A stretch of DNA of 64,000 bases from Apodemus sylvaticus (Eukaryota > Chordata > Mammalia > Rodentia > Muridae): assembly GCF_947179515.1 (NCBI RefSeq), contig NC_067476.1:58741300-58805299 (forward strand). Direction: 5' to 3'. Position numbers and translations under genes: made by a program. A model generated the notes under the pieces. The model did not search any database. It was not told the origin of the DNA and saw only the letters and a program-made list of their open reading frames with translations. This document shows positions 10,854 to 21,396 of this stretch, in pieces. Position 1 is the first letter of the stretch; every line of letters begins with the position of its first letter.

Positions 10854-11111
10854 TTTTCATTTTTTTAAAATTTATTGATATATTTATTTACATTTCAAAG
10901 GATTTCCCCTTTTCTGGACCCCCACTCCCCGAAAGCCCCATCAGTCCCCTTCCCTCCCCCTGTTTTCCCACCCAACCCTTCCCACTTGCCTGTTCTGATT
11001 TTGTTCTATACTGCTTCACTGAGTCTTTTCAGAACAAGGGGCCACTCCTCCGTTCTTCTTGTACCTCATTTGATGTGTGGATGTATGTTTTGGGTATTCC
11101 AGTTTTCTAGG
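10854..11111 (-). other. L1-A 3' UTR with G-rich polypurine tract
   Basis: Short L1 3' UTR after the ORF2 stop at 11112-11114. The C-rich strip at about 10917-10990 is, on the L1 sense strand, the conserved G-rich polypurine tract with several GGG/GGGG runs. Confidence 0.8.
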
Positions 11112-14100
11112 TTAATATCCACTTATTAGTGAGTGCATACCATGATTGATCTTTTGAGTCTGGGTTACCTCACTTAGTATGATGTTCTCTAGCTCCATCC
11201 ATTTGCCTAAGAATTTCATGAATTCATTGTTTCTAATGGCGGAATAGTACTCCATTGTGTATATATACCACATTTTTTGCATCCATTCTTCTGTTGAGGG
11301 ATACCTGGGTTCTTTCCAACTTCTGGCAATTATAAATAGGGCTGCTATGAACATAGTGGAACATGTATCCTTATTACATGCTGGGGAATCTTTTGGGTAT
11401 ATGCCCAGGAGTGGTATAGCAGGATCTTCTGGAAGTGAGGTGCCCAGTTTTTGGAGGAACTGCCAGACTGATTTCCAGAGTGGTTGTACCAATTTGCAAC
11501 CCCACCAGCAGTGGAGGAGTGTTCCCCTTTCTCCACATCCTCGCCAACACCTGCTGTCTCCTGAATTTTTAATCTTAGCCATTCTGAATGGTGTGAGGTG
11601 AAATCTCAGGGTTGTTTTGATTTGCATTTCCCTAATGACTAATGAAGTTGAGCATTTTTTAAGGTGTTTCTCTGCCATCCGAAGTTCTTCAGGTGAGAAT
11701 TCTTTGTTTAACTCTGTACCCCATTTTTTAATATGGTTGTTTGGTTTTCTGGAGTCTAACTTCTTGAGTTCTTTATATATATTGGATATTAGTCCTCTAT
11801 CTGATATAGGATTGGTGAAGATCTTTTCCCAATTTGTTGGTTGCCGATTTGTCCTTTTGATGGTGTCCTTTGCCATACAGAAACTTTGTAATTTTATGAG
11901 GTCCCATTTGTCAATTCTTGCTCTTAGAGCATATGCTATTGGTGTTCTGTTCAGAAACTTTCTCCCTATACCGATGTCCTCAAAGGTCTTCCCCAGTTCC
12001 TTTTCTATTAGCTTCAGAGTGTCTGGCTTTATGTGGAGGTCCTTGATCCATTTGGATTTGAGCTTAGTACAAGGAGACAAGGATGGATCAATTCGCATTC
12101 TTCTGCATGCTGCCCTCCAGTTGAACCAGCACCATTTGTTGAAAAGGCTATCTTTTTTCCATTGGATGTTTTCAGCCCCTTTGTCGAGGATCAAGTGGCC
12201 ATAGGTGTGTGGGTTCATTTCTGGATCTTCAATCCTGTTCCATTGATCTGCCTGCCGGTCACTGTACCAATACCATGCAGTTATTAACACTATTGCTCTG
12301 TAGTATTGCTTGAGGTCAGGGATACTGATTCCCCCAGAATTTCTTTTGTTGCTGAGAATAGTTTTAACTATCCTGGGTTTTTGTTATTCCAGATGAATTT
12401 GAGAATTGCTCTTTCTAACTCTGTGAAGAATTGAGTTGGGATTTTGATGGGTATTGCATTGAATCTGTAGATTGCTTTTGGCAAAATGGCCATTTTAACT
12501 ATATTGATCCTGCCGATCCATGAGCATGGGAGGTTTTCCCATTTTTTGAGGTCTTCTTCCATTTCCTTCTTCAGAGTCTTGAAGTTCTTGTCATACAGAT
12601 CTTTCACATGTTTGGTAAGAGTCACCCCAAGATACTTTATACTGTTTGTGGCTATTGTGAAGGGGGTCATTTCCCTAATTTCTTTCTCAGCCTGCTTATC
12701 CTTTGAGTATAGGAAGGCCACTGATTTGCTTGAGTTGATTTTATAACCTGCTACTTTGCTGAAGTTGTTTATCAGCTGTAGGAGTTCTCTAGTGGAGTTT
12801 TTTGGTTCACTTAGGTAGACTATCATGTCATCTGCAAATAATCATAGTTTGACTTCTTCCTTTTCAATTTGTATCCCCTTGACCTCCTTATGTTGTCTAA
12901 TTGCCTGAGCTAGTACCTCAAGTACAATATTGAAAAGATAAGGAGAAAGGGGGCAGCCCTGTCTAGTCCCTGATTTTAGTGGGATTGCTTCAAGTTTCTC
13001 TCCATTTAGTTTGATGCTGGCTACCGGTTTGCTGTATATTGCTTTAATGATGTTTAGGTATGGGCCTTGAATTCCTGTTCTCTCCAAGACTTTAAGCATG
13101 AAAGGATGCTGAATTTTGTCAAATGCTTTTTCAGCATCCAATGAAATGACCATGTGGTTTTTTTCTTTGAGTTTGTTTATGTAGTGGATTGCATTGATGG
13201 ATTTCCGTATATTGAATCAACCCTGCATTCCCGGGATAAAGCCTACTTGATCATGGTAGATGATCATTTTGATGTGCTCTTGGATTCGGTTGGCAAGAAT
13301 TTTATTGAGTATTTTTGCATCGATGTTCATAAGGGAGATTGGTCTGAAGTTTTCTTTCTTTGTTGGATCTTTGTGTGGTTTTGGTATCAGTGTAATTGTG
13401 GCTTCATAGAAGGAATTGGGTAGGGTTCCTTCTGTTTCTATTTTGTGGAATAGTTTGAAGAGTATTGGTGTTAGGTTTTCTTTGAAGGTCTGATAGAATT
13501 CTGCACTGAAACCATCTGGTCCTGTGCTTTTTTGGTTGGAAGACTTACTATGACCCCTTCTAGTTCTTTAGGGGTTATGGGACTGTTTAAATGATCTATT
13601 TGGTCCTGATTTAATTTTGGTATTTGGTATCTGTCTAGGAAATTGTCCATTTCCTCCAGATTCTCCAGTTTTGTTGAGTATAGGCTTTTGTATTAGGATC
13701 TGGTGATTTTTTGGATTTCCTCAGTTTCTGTTGTAATATCTCCCTTTTCATTTCTAATTTTGTTAATTTGGATACTTTCTCTGTGCCCTTTGGTCAGTCT
13801 GGCTAAGGGTTTATCTATCTTGTTGATTTTCTCAAAGAACCAGCTCCTGGTTCTTGTTGATTCTTTGTATGGTTCTCTTTGTTTCCACTTGATTGATTTC
13901 AGCCCTGAGTTTGATGATTTCCTGCCTTCTACTCCTCCTGGGTGAAATAGCTTCTTTTTGTTCCAGGGCTTTCAGGTGTGTCATTAAGCTGCTGGTGTAT
14001 GCTCTCTCCATTTTCTTTTTGGAGGCACTCAGGGCTACGAGTTTTTCTCTTAGCACTGCTTTCATTGTGTCCCAAAGATTTTGGTATGTTGTGCCTTCAT

Positions 14101-14932
14101 TTTCATTAAATTCTAAAGTCTCTGATTTCTTTCTTTATTTCTTCTTTGGCCAAGATGTCCTTGAGTAGAGTATAGTTCAGCCTCCATGTGTATGTCAGCT
14201 TTCTGCTGTTTTTGTTGCTATTGAAAACAACTCTTACACAATAGTGATCTGATAGGAGGTATGGGAGTAGTTCGTTCTTCTTGTATTTGTTGAGGTCTAT
14301 CTTGTGACCAATTATATGGTCGATTTTGAAGAAGGTTCCTTGAGGTGCTGAGAAAAAGGTATATTCTTTTGCTTTAGGGTGAAATATTCTATAGATATCA
14401 GTCAAATCCAATTGGTCCAAAGCTTCAATTAGTTTTACTGTGTCCCTGTTTAGTTTCTGTTTTCCTGATCGGTCCATTGAGAAGAGTGGAGTGTTGAAGT
14501 CCCTCACAATTATTGTGTTAGGTGCAATGTGTGCTTTGAGCTTTAGTAAAGTTTCTTTACGAATGAGAGTGCCCTTGCATTTGGTGCATAGATGTTCAGA
14601 ATTGAAAGTTCTTCTTGGTGGATTTTTCCTTTGACCAGCAAGAAGTGTCCCTCAGTGTCTCTTTTGATGACTTTAGGTTGAAAGTCAGTTTTATCTGATA
14701 TTAGAATGGCTACTCCGGCTCATTTCCCGAGACCATTGGCTTGTAAAGTTGTCTTCCAGCCTTTTACTCAAAGGTAGTTTTTGTCTTTGACATTTAGGTG
14801 TGTTTCCTGTATGCAGCAAAATGTAAGGTCCTGTTTCCTTATCCAGTCTGTTAGTCTATGTCTTTTTATTGGGGAATTGAGTCCATTGATGTTAAGAGAT
14901 ATTAAGGAATAGAGATTATTACTTCCTGTCAT
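11112..14932 (-). pseudogene. L1-A ORF2 (endonuclease-reverse transcriptase), broken
   Basis: Near full-length L1 ORF2 (3821 nt). Its start, an ATG at 14930-14932, follows the 61-base spacer after ORF1, and its normal stop is at 11112-11114. An intact product would have an N-terminal apurinic-like endonuclease, a reverse transcriptase (RT) and a C-terminal Cys-rich domain. Visible parts are the endonuclease region (14106-14507), an RT region with 'VISLDAEKAFDKIQ' (about 13110-13153), the catalytic 'FADD' (about 12826-12840), and the C-terminal 'WRGCGERGTLLHCWWGC' zinc-knuckle-like segment (about 11500-11550). A TGA at about 12842-12844 replaces Ser two residues before FADD. A lost T near 12378-12383 shifts the frame, and more frame changes lie between 13154 and 14105. 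Antisense frames here, such as 11617-12204, are shadows. Confidence 0.9.
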
Positions 14933-14993
14933 TTTTGATGTTATTTTTATATTTGAGTGATTATCTTCTTTGGGGTTTAATGAAGGAAGGTAA

Positions 14994-15863
14994 CTATCTT
15001 ACTTTTTCCAGGGTGTAGTTTCCCTCCTTGTATTGGAGTTTTCCTCCTATTATTCTTTGTAGAGCTGGGTTTGTGGAAAGATATTGTGTAAATTTGGTTT
15101 TGTCATGGAATGTCTTGGTTTCTCCATCTATTGTGATTGAGAGTTTTGCTGGGTATAGTAGTCTTGGCTGACATTTGTGTTCTCTTAGAGTCTGCATGAG
15201 ATCTGCCCAGGATCTTCTAGCTTTCATGGTCTCTGGTGAGAAGTCTGGTGTGATTCTGATAGGTCTTCCTTTATATGTTACTTGGCCTTTTTCTCTTACT
15301 GCCTTTAATATTCTTTCTTTGTTTAGTGTATTTGGGGTTTTAATTATTATGTGGTGAGAGGTATTTCTGCTCAGATCCAGTCTGTTTGGAGTTCTGTAGG
15401 CTTCTTGTATATTCATAGGCATCTCTCTCTTTAAGTTGGGAAAGTTTTCTTCCATAATTTTGTTAAAGATATTTGCTGGCCCTTTCAGTTGTAAATCTTC
15501 ACTCTCATCTATAGCTATAATCCTTAGGTTTGGTCTTCTCATTGTATCCTGGATTTCCTGGATGTTCTGGGATACAAGCTTTTTGCATTTTGCATTTTCT
15601 TTGACTGTTGAGTCAATGGTTTCTATGGTATCTTCGGCATCTGAAATTCTCTCTTCCATCTCTTGTATTCTGTTGTTTATATTTGCATCTATGGCCCCTG
15701 ATTTCTTCTCAAGGTTTTCTATCTCCAAAGTTGTCTCCCTTTGTGATTTCTTAGTTGTTTCTACTTCTGTTTTTAGATCCAGGATGGTTTTGCTCAGTTC
15801 CATCATTTGTTTGTTTGTGTTTTCCTGTAATTCTTTAAGAGATTTTTTTGTTACCTCTTTCAT
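14994..15863 (-). pseudogene. L1-A ORF1 (RNA-binding chaperone), C-terminal part
   Basis: 289 open codons that end at the ORF1 stop at 14994. They hold the end of the coiled coil, the RNA-recognition-like domain ('RRPNLRIIAIDE' about 15520-15560) and the C-terminal domain ('KGRPIRITPDFSPETMKARR' about 15220-15280). The ORF1 product normally forms trimers and coats L1 RNA. The sequence is cut at its upstream side by the L1-B insertion (duplication copy 15864-15877). The rest of ORF1 continues at 18515-18865. Both parts are otherwise open apart from one frame change in an A tract. Confidence 0.88.
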
Positions 15864-15877
15864 GACTTCTGCCTCTT
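15864..15877. repeat. L1-B target-site duplication, left copy
   Basis: 'gacttctgcctctt', identical to 18501-18514. It lies in the ORF1 coding region of L1-A. Confidence 0.9.
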
Positions 15878-16134
15878 TTTTTTTCTAATTTTTTTATTCG
15901 ATATAATTTATTTACATTTCAAATGATTTCCCCTTTTCTAGCCCCCCACTCCCCGAAAGTCCCGTAAGCCCCCTTTTCTTCCCCTGTCCTCCCACTCACC
16001 CCTTCCCACTTCCCCGTTCTGGTTTTGCCGAATACTGCTTCACTGAGTCTTTCCAGAACAAGGGGCCACTCCTCTTTTCTTATTGTACTTCATTTGATGT
16101 GTAGATTATGTTTTGGGTATTCCAGTTTTCTAGG

Positions 16135-17994
16135 TTAATATCCACTTATTAGTGAGTGCAAACCATGATTCACCTTTTGAGTCTGGGTTACCTCACTTAG
16201 TATGATGTTCTCTAGCTCCATCCATTTGCCTAAGAATTTCATGAATTTATTGTTTCTAATGGCTTAATAGTACTCCATTGTGTAGATATACCACATTTTT
16301 TGCATCCACTCTTCTGTTGAGGGATACCTGAGTTCTTTCCAGCATCTGGCAATTATAAATAGGGCTGCTATGAACATAGTAGAGCATGTATCCTTATTAC
16401 ATGGTGGGGAGTCTTCTGGGTATATGCCCAGGAGTGGTATAGCAGGATCTTCTGGAAGTGAGGTGCCCAGTTTTCGGAGGAACCGCCAGACTGATTTCCA
16501 GAGTGGTTGTACCAATTTGCAACCCCACCAGCAGTGGAGGAGTGTTCCTCTTTCTCCACACCCTCTCCAACACCTGCTGTCTCCTGAATTTTTAATCCTA
16601 GCCATTCTGACTGGTGTAAGATGAAATCTCAGGGTTGTTTTGATTTGCATTTCCCTAATGACTAATGAAGTTGAGCATTTTTTAAGATGCTTCTCCGCCA
16701 TCCAGAAGTTCTTCAGGTGAGAATTCTTTGTTTAACTCTGTACCCCATTTTTTAATAGAGTTGTTCAGTTTTCTGGAGTCTAACTTCTTGAGTTCTTTAT
16801 ATATATTGGATATTAGCCCTCTATCTGATGTAGGATTGGTGAAGATCTTTTCCCAATGTGTTGGTTGCCGATTTGTCCTCTTGATGGTGTCCTTTGCCTT
16901 ACAGAAACTTTGTAATTTTATGAGGTCCCATTTGTCAATTCTTGCTCTTAGAGCATATGCTATTGGTGTTCTGTTCAGAAACTTTCTCCCTATACCGATG
17001 TCCTCAAGGGTCTTCCCCAGTTTCTTTTCTATTAGCTTCAGAGTGTCTGGCTTTATGTGGAGGTCCTTGATCCATTTGGATTTGAGCTTAGTACAAGGAG
17101 ACAAGGATGGATCAATTTGCATTCTTCTGCATGCTGACCTCCAGTTGAACCAGCACCATTTGGTGAAAAGGCTATCTTTTTTCCATTGGATGTTTTCAGC
17201 CTCTTTGTCGAGGATCAAGTGGCCATAGGTGTATGGGTTCATTTCTGGATCTTCAATCCTGTTCCATTGATCCTCCTGCCTGTCACTGTACCAATACCAT
17301 GCAGTTTTTAACATTATTGCTCTGTAGTATTGCTTGAGGTCAGGGATACTGATTCCCCCAGATTTTCTTTTGTTGCTGAGAATAATTTTAGCTATCCTGG
17401 GTTTTTTGTTGTTCCAGATGAATTTGAGAATTGCTCTTTCTAACTCTGTGAAGAATTGAGTTGGGATTTTGATGGGTATTGCATTGAATCTGTAGATTGC
17501 TTTTGGCAAAATGGCCATTTTAACTATATTGATTCTACCGATCCATGAGCATGGGAGGTTTTCCCATTTTTTGAGGTCTTCTTCCATTTCCTTCTTCAGA
17601 GTCTTGAAGTTCTTGTCATACAGATCTTTCACATGTTTGGTAAGAGTCACCCCAAGATACTTTATACTGTTTGTGGCTATTGTGAAGGGGGTCATTTCCC
17701 CAATTTCTTTCTCAGCCTGCTTATCCTTTGAGTATAGGAAGGCCCCTGATTTGCTTCTGTTGATTTTATACCCTGCCACTTTGCTGAAGTTGTTTATCAG
17801 CTGTAGGATCTCTCTAGTGGAGTTTTTTGGGTCACTTAGGTAGACTATCATGTCGTCTGCAAACAATGATAGTTTGACTTCTTCCTTTCCGATTTGTATC
17901 CCTTTGACTTCCTTATGTTGTTGAATTGCCCGAGCTAGTACCTCAAGTACAATATTGAAAAGATAAGGAGAAAGGGGGCAGCCTTGTCTGGTCC
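16135..17994 (-). pseudogene. L1-B ORF2 C-terminal half
   Basis: ORF2 from within the RT domain to the normal stop at 16135-16137. The catalytic segment 'SLFADDMIVYLSD' (about 17830-17870) is intact here, unlike in L1-A. Two lesions are visible. One extra base near 16700 in 'ccatccagaag' shifts the frame. A TAA at about 16264-16266 then replaces Ser in the C-terminal region. With the endonuclease end inverted and the middle missing, it cannot make a functional protein. Confidence 0.88.
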
Positions 17995-18500
17995 AAATCC
18001 AAAAGAAGTTAAGCAATCAAATTTAAAAAATAACATCTAAAATGATAGGAAGTAACAATCACTATTCCTTAATATCTCTTAACATCAATGGACTTAATGC
18101 CCCAATAAAAAGACACAGACTAACTGACTGGATACGTAAACAGGACCCTACATTTTGCTGCTTACAGGAAACACACCTCAGGGTCAAAGACAAACACTAC
18201 CTTAGAGTAAAAGGCTGGAAGACAATTTTACAAGCAAATGGTCTCAGGAAACAAGCTGGAGTAACCATTTTAATATCAGATAAAATAGACTTTCAACCCA
18301 AAGTCATCAAAAGAGACTCTGAGGGACACTTCTTGCTGGTCAAAGGAAAAATACAACAAGAAGAACTCGCAATCCTGAACATCTATGCTCCAAATGCAAG
18401 GGCACCCTCTTTCGTAAAGGAAACTTTATTAAAACTCAAAGTACACATTGCACCTAACACAATAATTGTGGGTGACTTCAACACTGCACTTTCCTCAATG
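17995..18500 (+). pseudogene. L1-B inverted 5' segment: start of ORF2 endonuclease
   Basis: The plus strand carries the inter-ORF spacer and then the N-terminal endonuclease domain of ORF2 with 'SLNINGLNAPIKRHRLTDW' and 'CCLQETHL' (the Glu of the metal site). It reads open to 18500, where it stops at the insertion boundary. The reading frame runs on into antisense L1-A ORF1 up to 18593, but that tail is meaningless. Confidence 0.88.
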
Positions 18501-18514
18501 GACTTCTGCCTCTT
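18501..18514. repeat. L1-B target-site duplication, right copy
   Basis: Perfect partner of 15864-15877. Confidence 0.9.
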
Positions 18515-18865
18515 GACTCAAGTTCTCCTGCATTTCTTTAATTTTTTTTTTTTTTTTTTTTGCCTTTCTTCTTCATTGGCTTCTATCTCTTGAACCTTAT
18601 TCTCCTGCATTTCTTTAAGTGATTTTTCTGTTTCCATTATACGGGTTTCTAGCTTATTCATGTTTACCTGTATTTCTTTAAGAGATTCATTTATGTCCTT
18701 TTTGTGTTCTTCTAGCAGCATCATGATCAGTGATTTTAAATCCAAATCTTGTTTCTCTGGTGTGTTGGTATAACCAGGACTTGCTGATGTTGGAGAGTTT
18801 GGTTCAGATGCTGTCATATTGCCTAGATTTCTGTTAGTAGTGTTCCTGCGTTTGCCCTTTGCCAT
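18515..18865 (-). pseudogene. L1-A ORF1, N-terminal part
   Basis: Start codon at 18863-18865 ('MAKGKRRNTTNR'), then the Ser/Pro/Thr-rich N-terminus and the beginning of the coiled coil ('EEHKKDINESLKEIQVN'). A 20-nt A tract on the sense strand (18542-18561 as T) breaks the frame. A 'ctcctgcatttctttaa' word occurs on both sides of it (about 18526 and 18603), consistent with a tandem duplication in the length-variable coiled-coil region. ORF1 then continues at 15863 beyond L1-B. Confidence 0.87.
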
Positions 18866-19916
18866 CTTGTTCTCTGGAATTAGTTGGTCTTGTCCCTGGC
18901 TGGTGTTTGGGCCTCCTGAGGGGTTCTGGGGCTATTACTGCAACACTATATGGCTGGGTTTCCCCTGTAGCAGATTGCTGATGTGCTGTTCTCCTCTTGG
19001 GTGCCCTTGCAGCTCTAGTGTGCTTTGCCCCAGATTGTGTCTGTGAACCAGATGGAGCCCGTTTGCACCTTCAGGGAGTGCTGATGGTGTATGCTGCAGG
19101 GACCTTCCCCGCGTGCTGATCACTCTGCTGTGCAGCCGATCCCCCAACTGGCTGGCGCACACAAGGTTAGCCTGGCCGCCCAGGCCCTGGGTCCAGGCAA
19201 AAGCCTGGGAGGCCAAGGTCCTTGCAAAGTTCCCCTCGGGCTATGACTGTCAACTGGGTCTGCCAGGTGACCAGGATGGCGGGCGTGCGTGCTCTCGTTC
19301 CCTGAAAGTGCTGGGAGAGTCTGCTGTGCTAACAACCTCCTGGGCGGGTTGACACACAGATGGCCCACCAAACCGCCCAGTTCTTGGGGTCAGTCCAGGG
19401 CCTGTTGGGGCCTAGACCCCCGCTTTGTTAGCCCCAGGCTATGTCTGTTAGCAGGCTCTGCCCGCCAGAGCTCTTTGGCGTCCTGTAGGCAAAATGGCGG
19501 CGCACGCGCCAGCCCGGGCAAAGAAACCCCCTGGCTGGGTTGGCACCCCGATGGCCCCCCGAACAGCCCAGGGCCTGGGTGCAGGCCAACTCCCGTCGGG
19601 CTCAGACCCCTGTGGTGTTGGCCTCGGATTATGTTTGTGTACCTCAGTCTGTCTGATCTCTCTGGAGTCCGAAACCAAGATGGAGGTGAGCCTTTCCTGA
19701 CTGGTGGGAGGCCAAGTTCTGAAGTGGCTTCCGTGCAGCGAAAGGCGCCGCAAATCTGCAGCTGCTTGCAGCCCCGGCTGGTCAGCGAAGGTCAGTGGTC
19801 GTGGGCGCAGGGCCTAACTGGACCCTGTGTCTCCTTGGTTCCACTGCTGATGGCCCTTCAGCTGGACCAGCCACTGCTGCACTGCTGCCACCGCCGCTGC
19901 TGCCCAACCAGTTCTC
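18866..19916 (-). promoter_or_regulatory. L1-A 5' UTR with diverged F-like promoter monomers
   Basis: About 1.05 kb of GC- and CpG-richer DNA upstream of ORF1. At least two diverged repeats of about 190-220 bp can be aligned. Their landmarks are 'gatggcgggcg' (about 19275), 'aatggcggcgc' (about 19493) and 'agatggaggtg' (about 19677), each preceded by a related Ser/Leu-type 'tct.. gtcc/gagtcc' stretch. Mouse L1 promoters are arrays of such monomers. These look F-type. Bases 19491-19501, AAAATGGCGGC, match the YY1 consensus. Many CpG sites remain. Confidence 0.75.
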
Positions 19917-19932
19917 TTAACTACTCTTTCTT
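19917..19932. repeat. L1-A target-site duplication, right copy
   Basis: Perfect partner of 10838-10853. Confidence 0.9.
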
Positions 19933-20130
19933 GACATCTAGATCACAGTTTCCCTCCCTCCTCTAAGTCCTGACTCCCTCCCTCCTCTTTACCCACCTGC
20001 ATCTGTTCCTCCTCCATTTCTCTTCAGAAAAAAAGGCACATTTCCCAAGAAATATCAACCACGCATGCCATATCAAGTTGTAGTAAGCCTAGGCGCCTTC
20101 CCTCATATTAAGGCTGAACAAAGCCAACAC
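19933..20130 (-). mobile_element. Old L1-type repeat fragment beside L1-A
   Basis: The pyrimidine-rich strip and the words 'catatcaagttgtagtaag' and 'cctcatattaaggctg' recur in many rodent L1-derived repeats. I read it as an old L1 (Lx-type) untranslated-region fragment into whose edge L1-A inserted. The orientation is uncertain. Confidence 0.4.
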
Positions 20131-21352
20131 CCATATGGACATCTTATACTGTCTACTACATACTTAAACCTTTTCAGTTCAGGCTTAGGGATGCTATGCT
20201 AAATACCAAAACATATGGAGAGAATAACTTGAATTTACTAAAGAATTGAAATAATATTTACTGAACTTCCTTCAAATCTGGATTGCAAAATAATTAGGGG
20301 GTCTGTGACCACATGTGTTGTGATGGAAGGACACATGTGGGTGCTCTGTCTCCTTCTTGACTGAGGAAAATATACCATGAACATAGTCTAGATGTAGGTA
20401 GTAGAAAATTATAAAACTAGACTTTAAGAAGAATAATTGAGCTTTAAGATGCCAGAGAAGTTAGAAGACTAGGAAACCCAGAATGGAGAGGCCAGAGGTC
20501 TAAATCAAATTGTTAACCAGAAGCACAGCTCTTCGACAACAGTTAACACCTATGGCACTTGGTTTGTATAGAATGTGTTCATATTTTCAAACATTTGTCA
20601 AGTGAAGGCTTAAATAGGGATGAGTGTATTGATGACAAAAGTCACATTTGAATACCTAGGATCATGCCGCATTGGTACATTTCTGACATTCTTAAGTCTA
20701 TGATCTAGGAGAACATGGAATTTCTAGATGATTTATGACATACTTTGTCATGAAATTTATTGCATGATGGTCAGAGCATTTATCTTATTGCTTAGCTACA
20801 AACATCATTTTAGCTAAAGTCTCTATATATTCACCATATCCAATACATGAAATGATTAAGAACTCATAATGACTTGTGAATAATTTTTGAAATTACCTTA
20901 CACAAGAGATAATAACCAGAAACATATGGTAACCTGGTAGATATAGATACAATAGGAGGTGAAAGCTCAAATAGAAAAAAAATCAAATAAAAAAATAATA
21001 TATGGAAATTCTGCTTTTCAGTCATAAAATACTGAGCAAATACAAAAGTGGAGCAGACACCATCCTTTTATCTGCAGGACAGTTGTTATACCAAAAAAAG
21101 AGTTCTGTTCTTTTGTTCCAAATAGGCCTTTTTAGCGGCATGGTTTTGTTTCTTTTTTTGTTGGCTATGTTTAACCCAGGGCCCCAGCACACAGGTAGGC
21201 AAACACTCTATTGCCCCTCTCTAGCTATGGGACATTTGCAGCACATTTTATATTGACCTCTACAACTTTCATGCAAAGGAAACAAATGCATTTAAAAAAA
21301 AAAGAATACAGGTATAAAAGGATCTATTTTCCATTTAACTCTCTGTTTCAGT

Positions 21353-21354
<2 letters not shown>
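20131..21354. other. Unique AT-rich interval
   Basis: No gene or recognised repeat. Confidence 0.5.

Positions 21355-21396
<42 letters not shown>
21355..21396. repeat. (ATT)14 microsatellite
   Basis: Fourteen near-perfect ATT units. Confidence 0.95.

Larger units (their letters stand above)
15878..18500 (-). mobile_element. L1-B: younger, 5'-inverted LINE-1 inside L1-A
   Basis: A 2.6-kb L1 insertion in ORF1 of L1-A. Bases 15878-17994 are minus-strand 3' UTR and ORF2 C-terminal half. Bases 17995-18500 are plus-strand inter-ORF spacer and the first ~155 codons of ORF2. About 1.5 kb of ORF2 (equivalent to L1-A about 12967-14475) is missing between the two segments. A perfect 14-bp duplication flanks both, so they came from one event. 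This is the signature of twin priming. The copy is clearly closer to a young mouse L1 consensus than L1-A is. Confidence 0.92.
10854..19916 (-). mobile_element. L1-A: full-length LINE-1 interrupted by L1-B
   Basis: On the minus strand it has the full order of a mouse L1: GC-rich 5' UTR (18866-19916), ORF1, a 61-base spacer, ORF2, and a short 3' UTR (10854-11111) with the A tail on the low-coordinate side. Removing L1-B (15878-18500 plus one duplication copy) leaves about 6.4 kb, the size of a full-length mouse L1. A perfect 16-bp target-site duplication shows it was a single insertion. ORF1 and ORF2 carry frameshifts and stops, so it is inactive. The 5'-UTR monomers look F-type, which makes it an older mouse L1 family. 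Confidence 0.92.

Noticed and set aside
11617..12204. 195-codon plus-strand frame
   Set aside because: It is the antisense shadow of L1-A ORF2. The L1-B region has the matching shadow (16728-17228).
17511..17843. 110-codon plus-strand frame
   Set aside because: Antisense shadow of L1-B ORF2. The same shadow occurs at 12486-12746.
19270..19690. CpG-island promoter of a host gene
   Set aside because: The CpG-rich DNA is accounted for by L1 5'-UTR monomers inside the L1-A target-site duplications.
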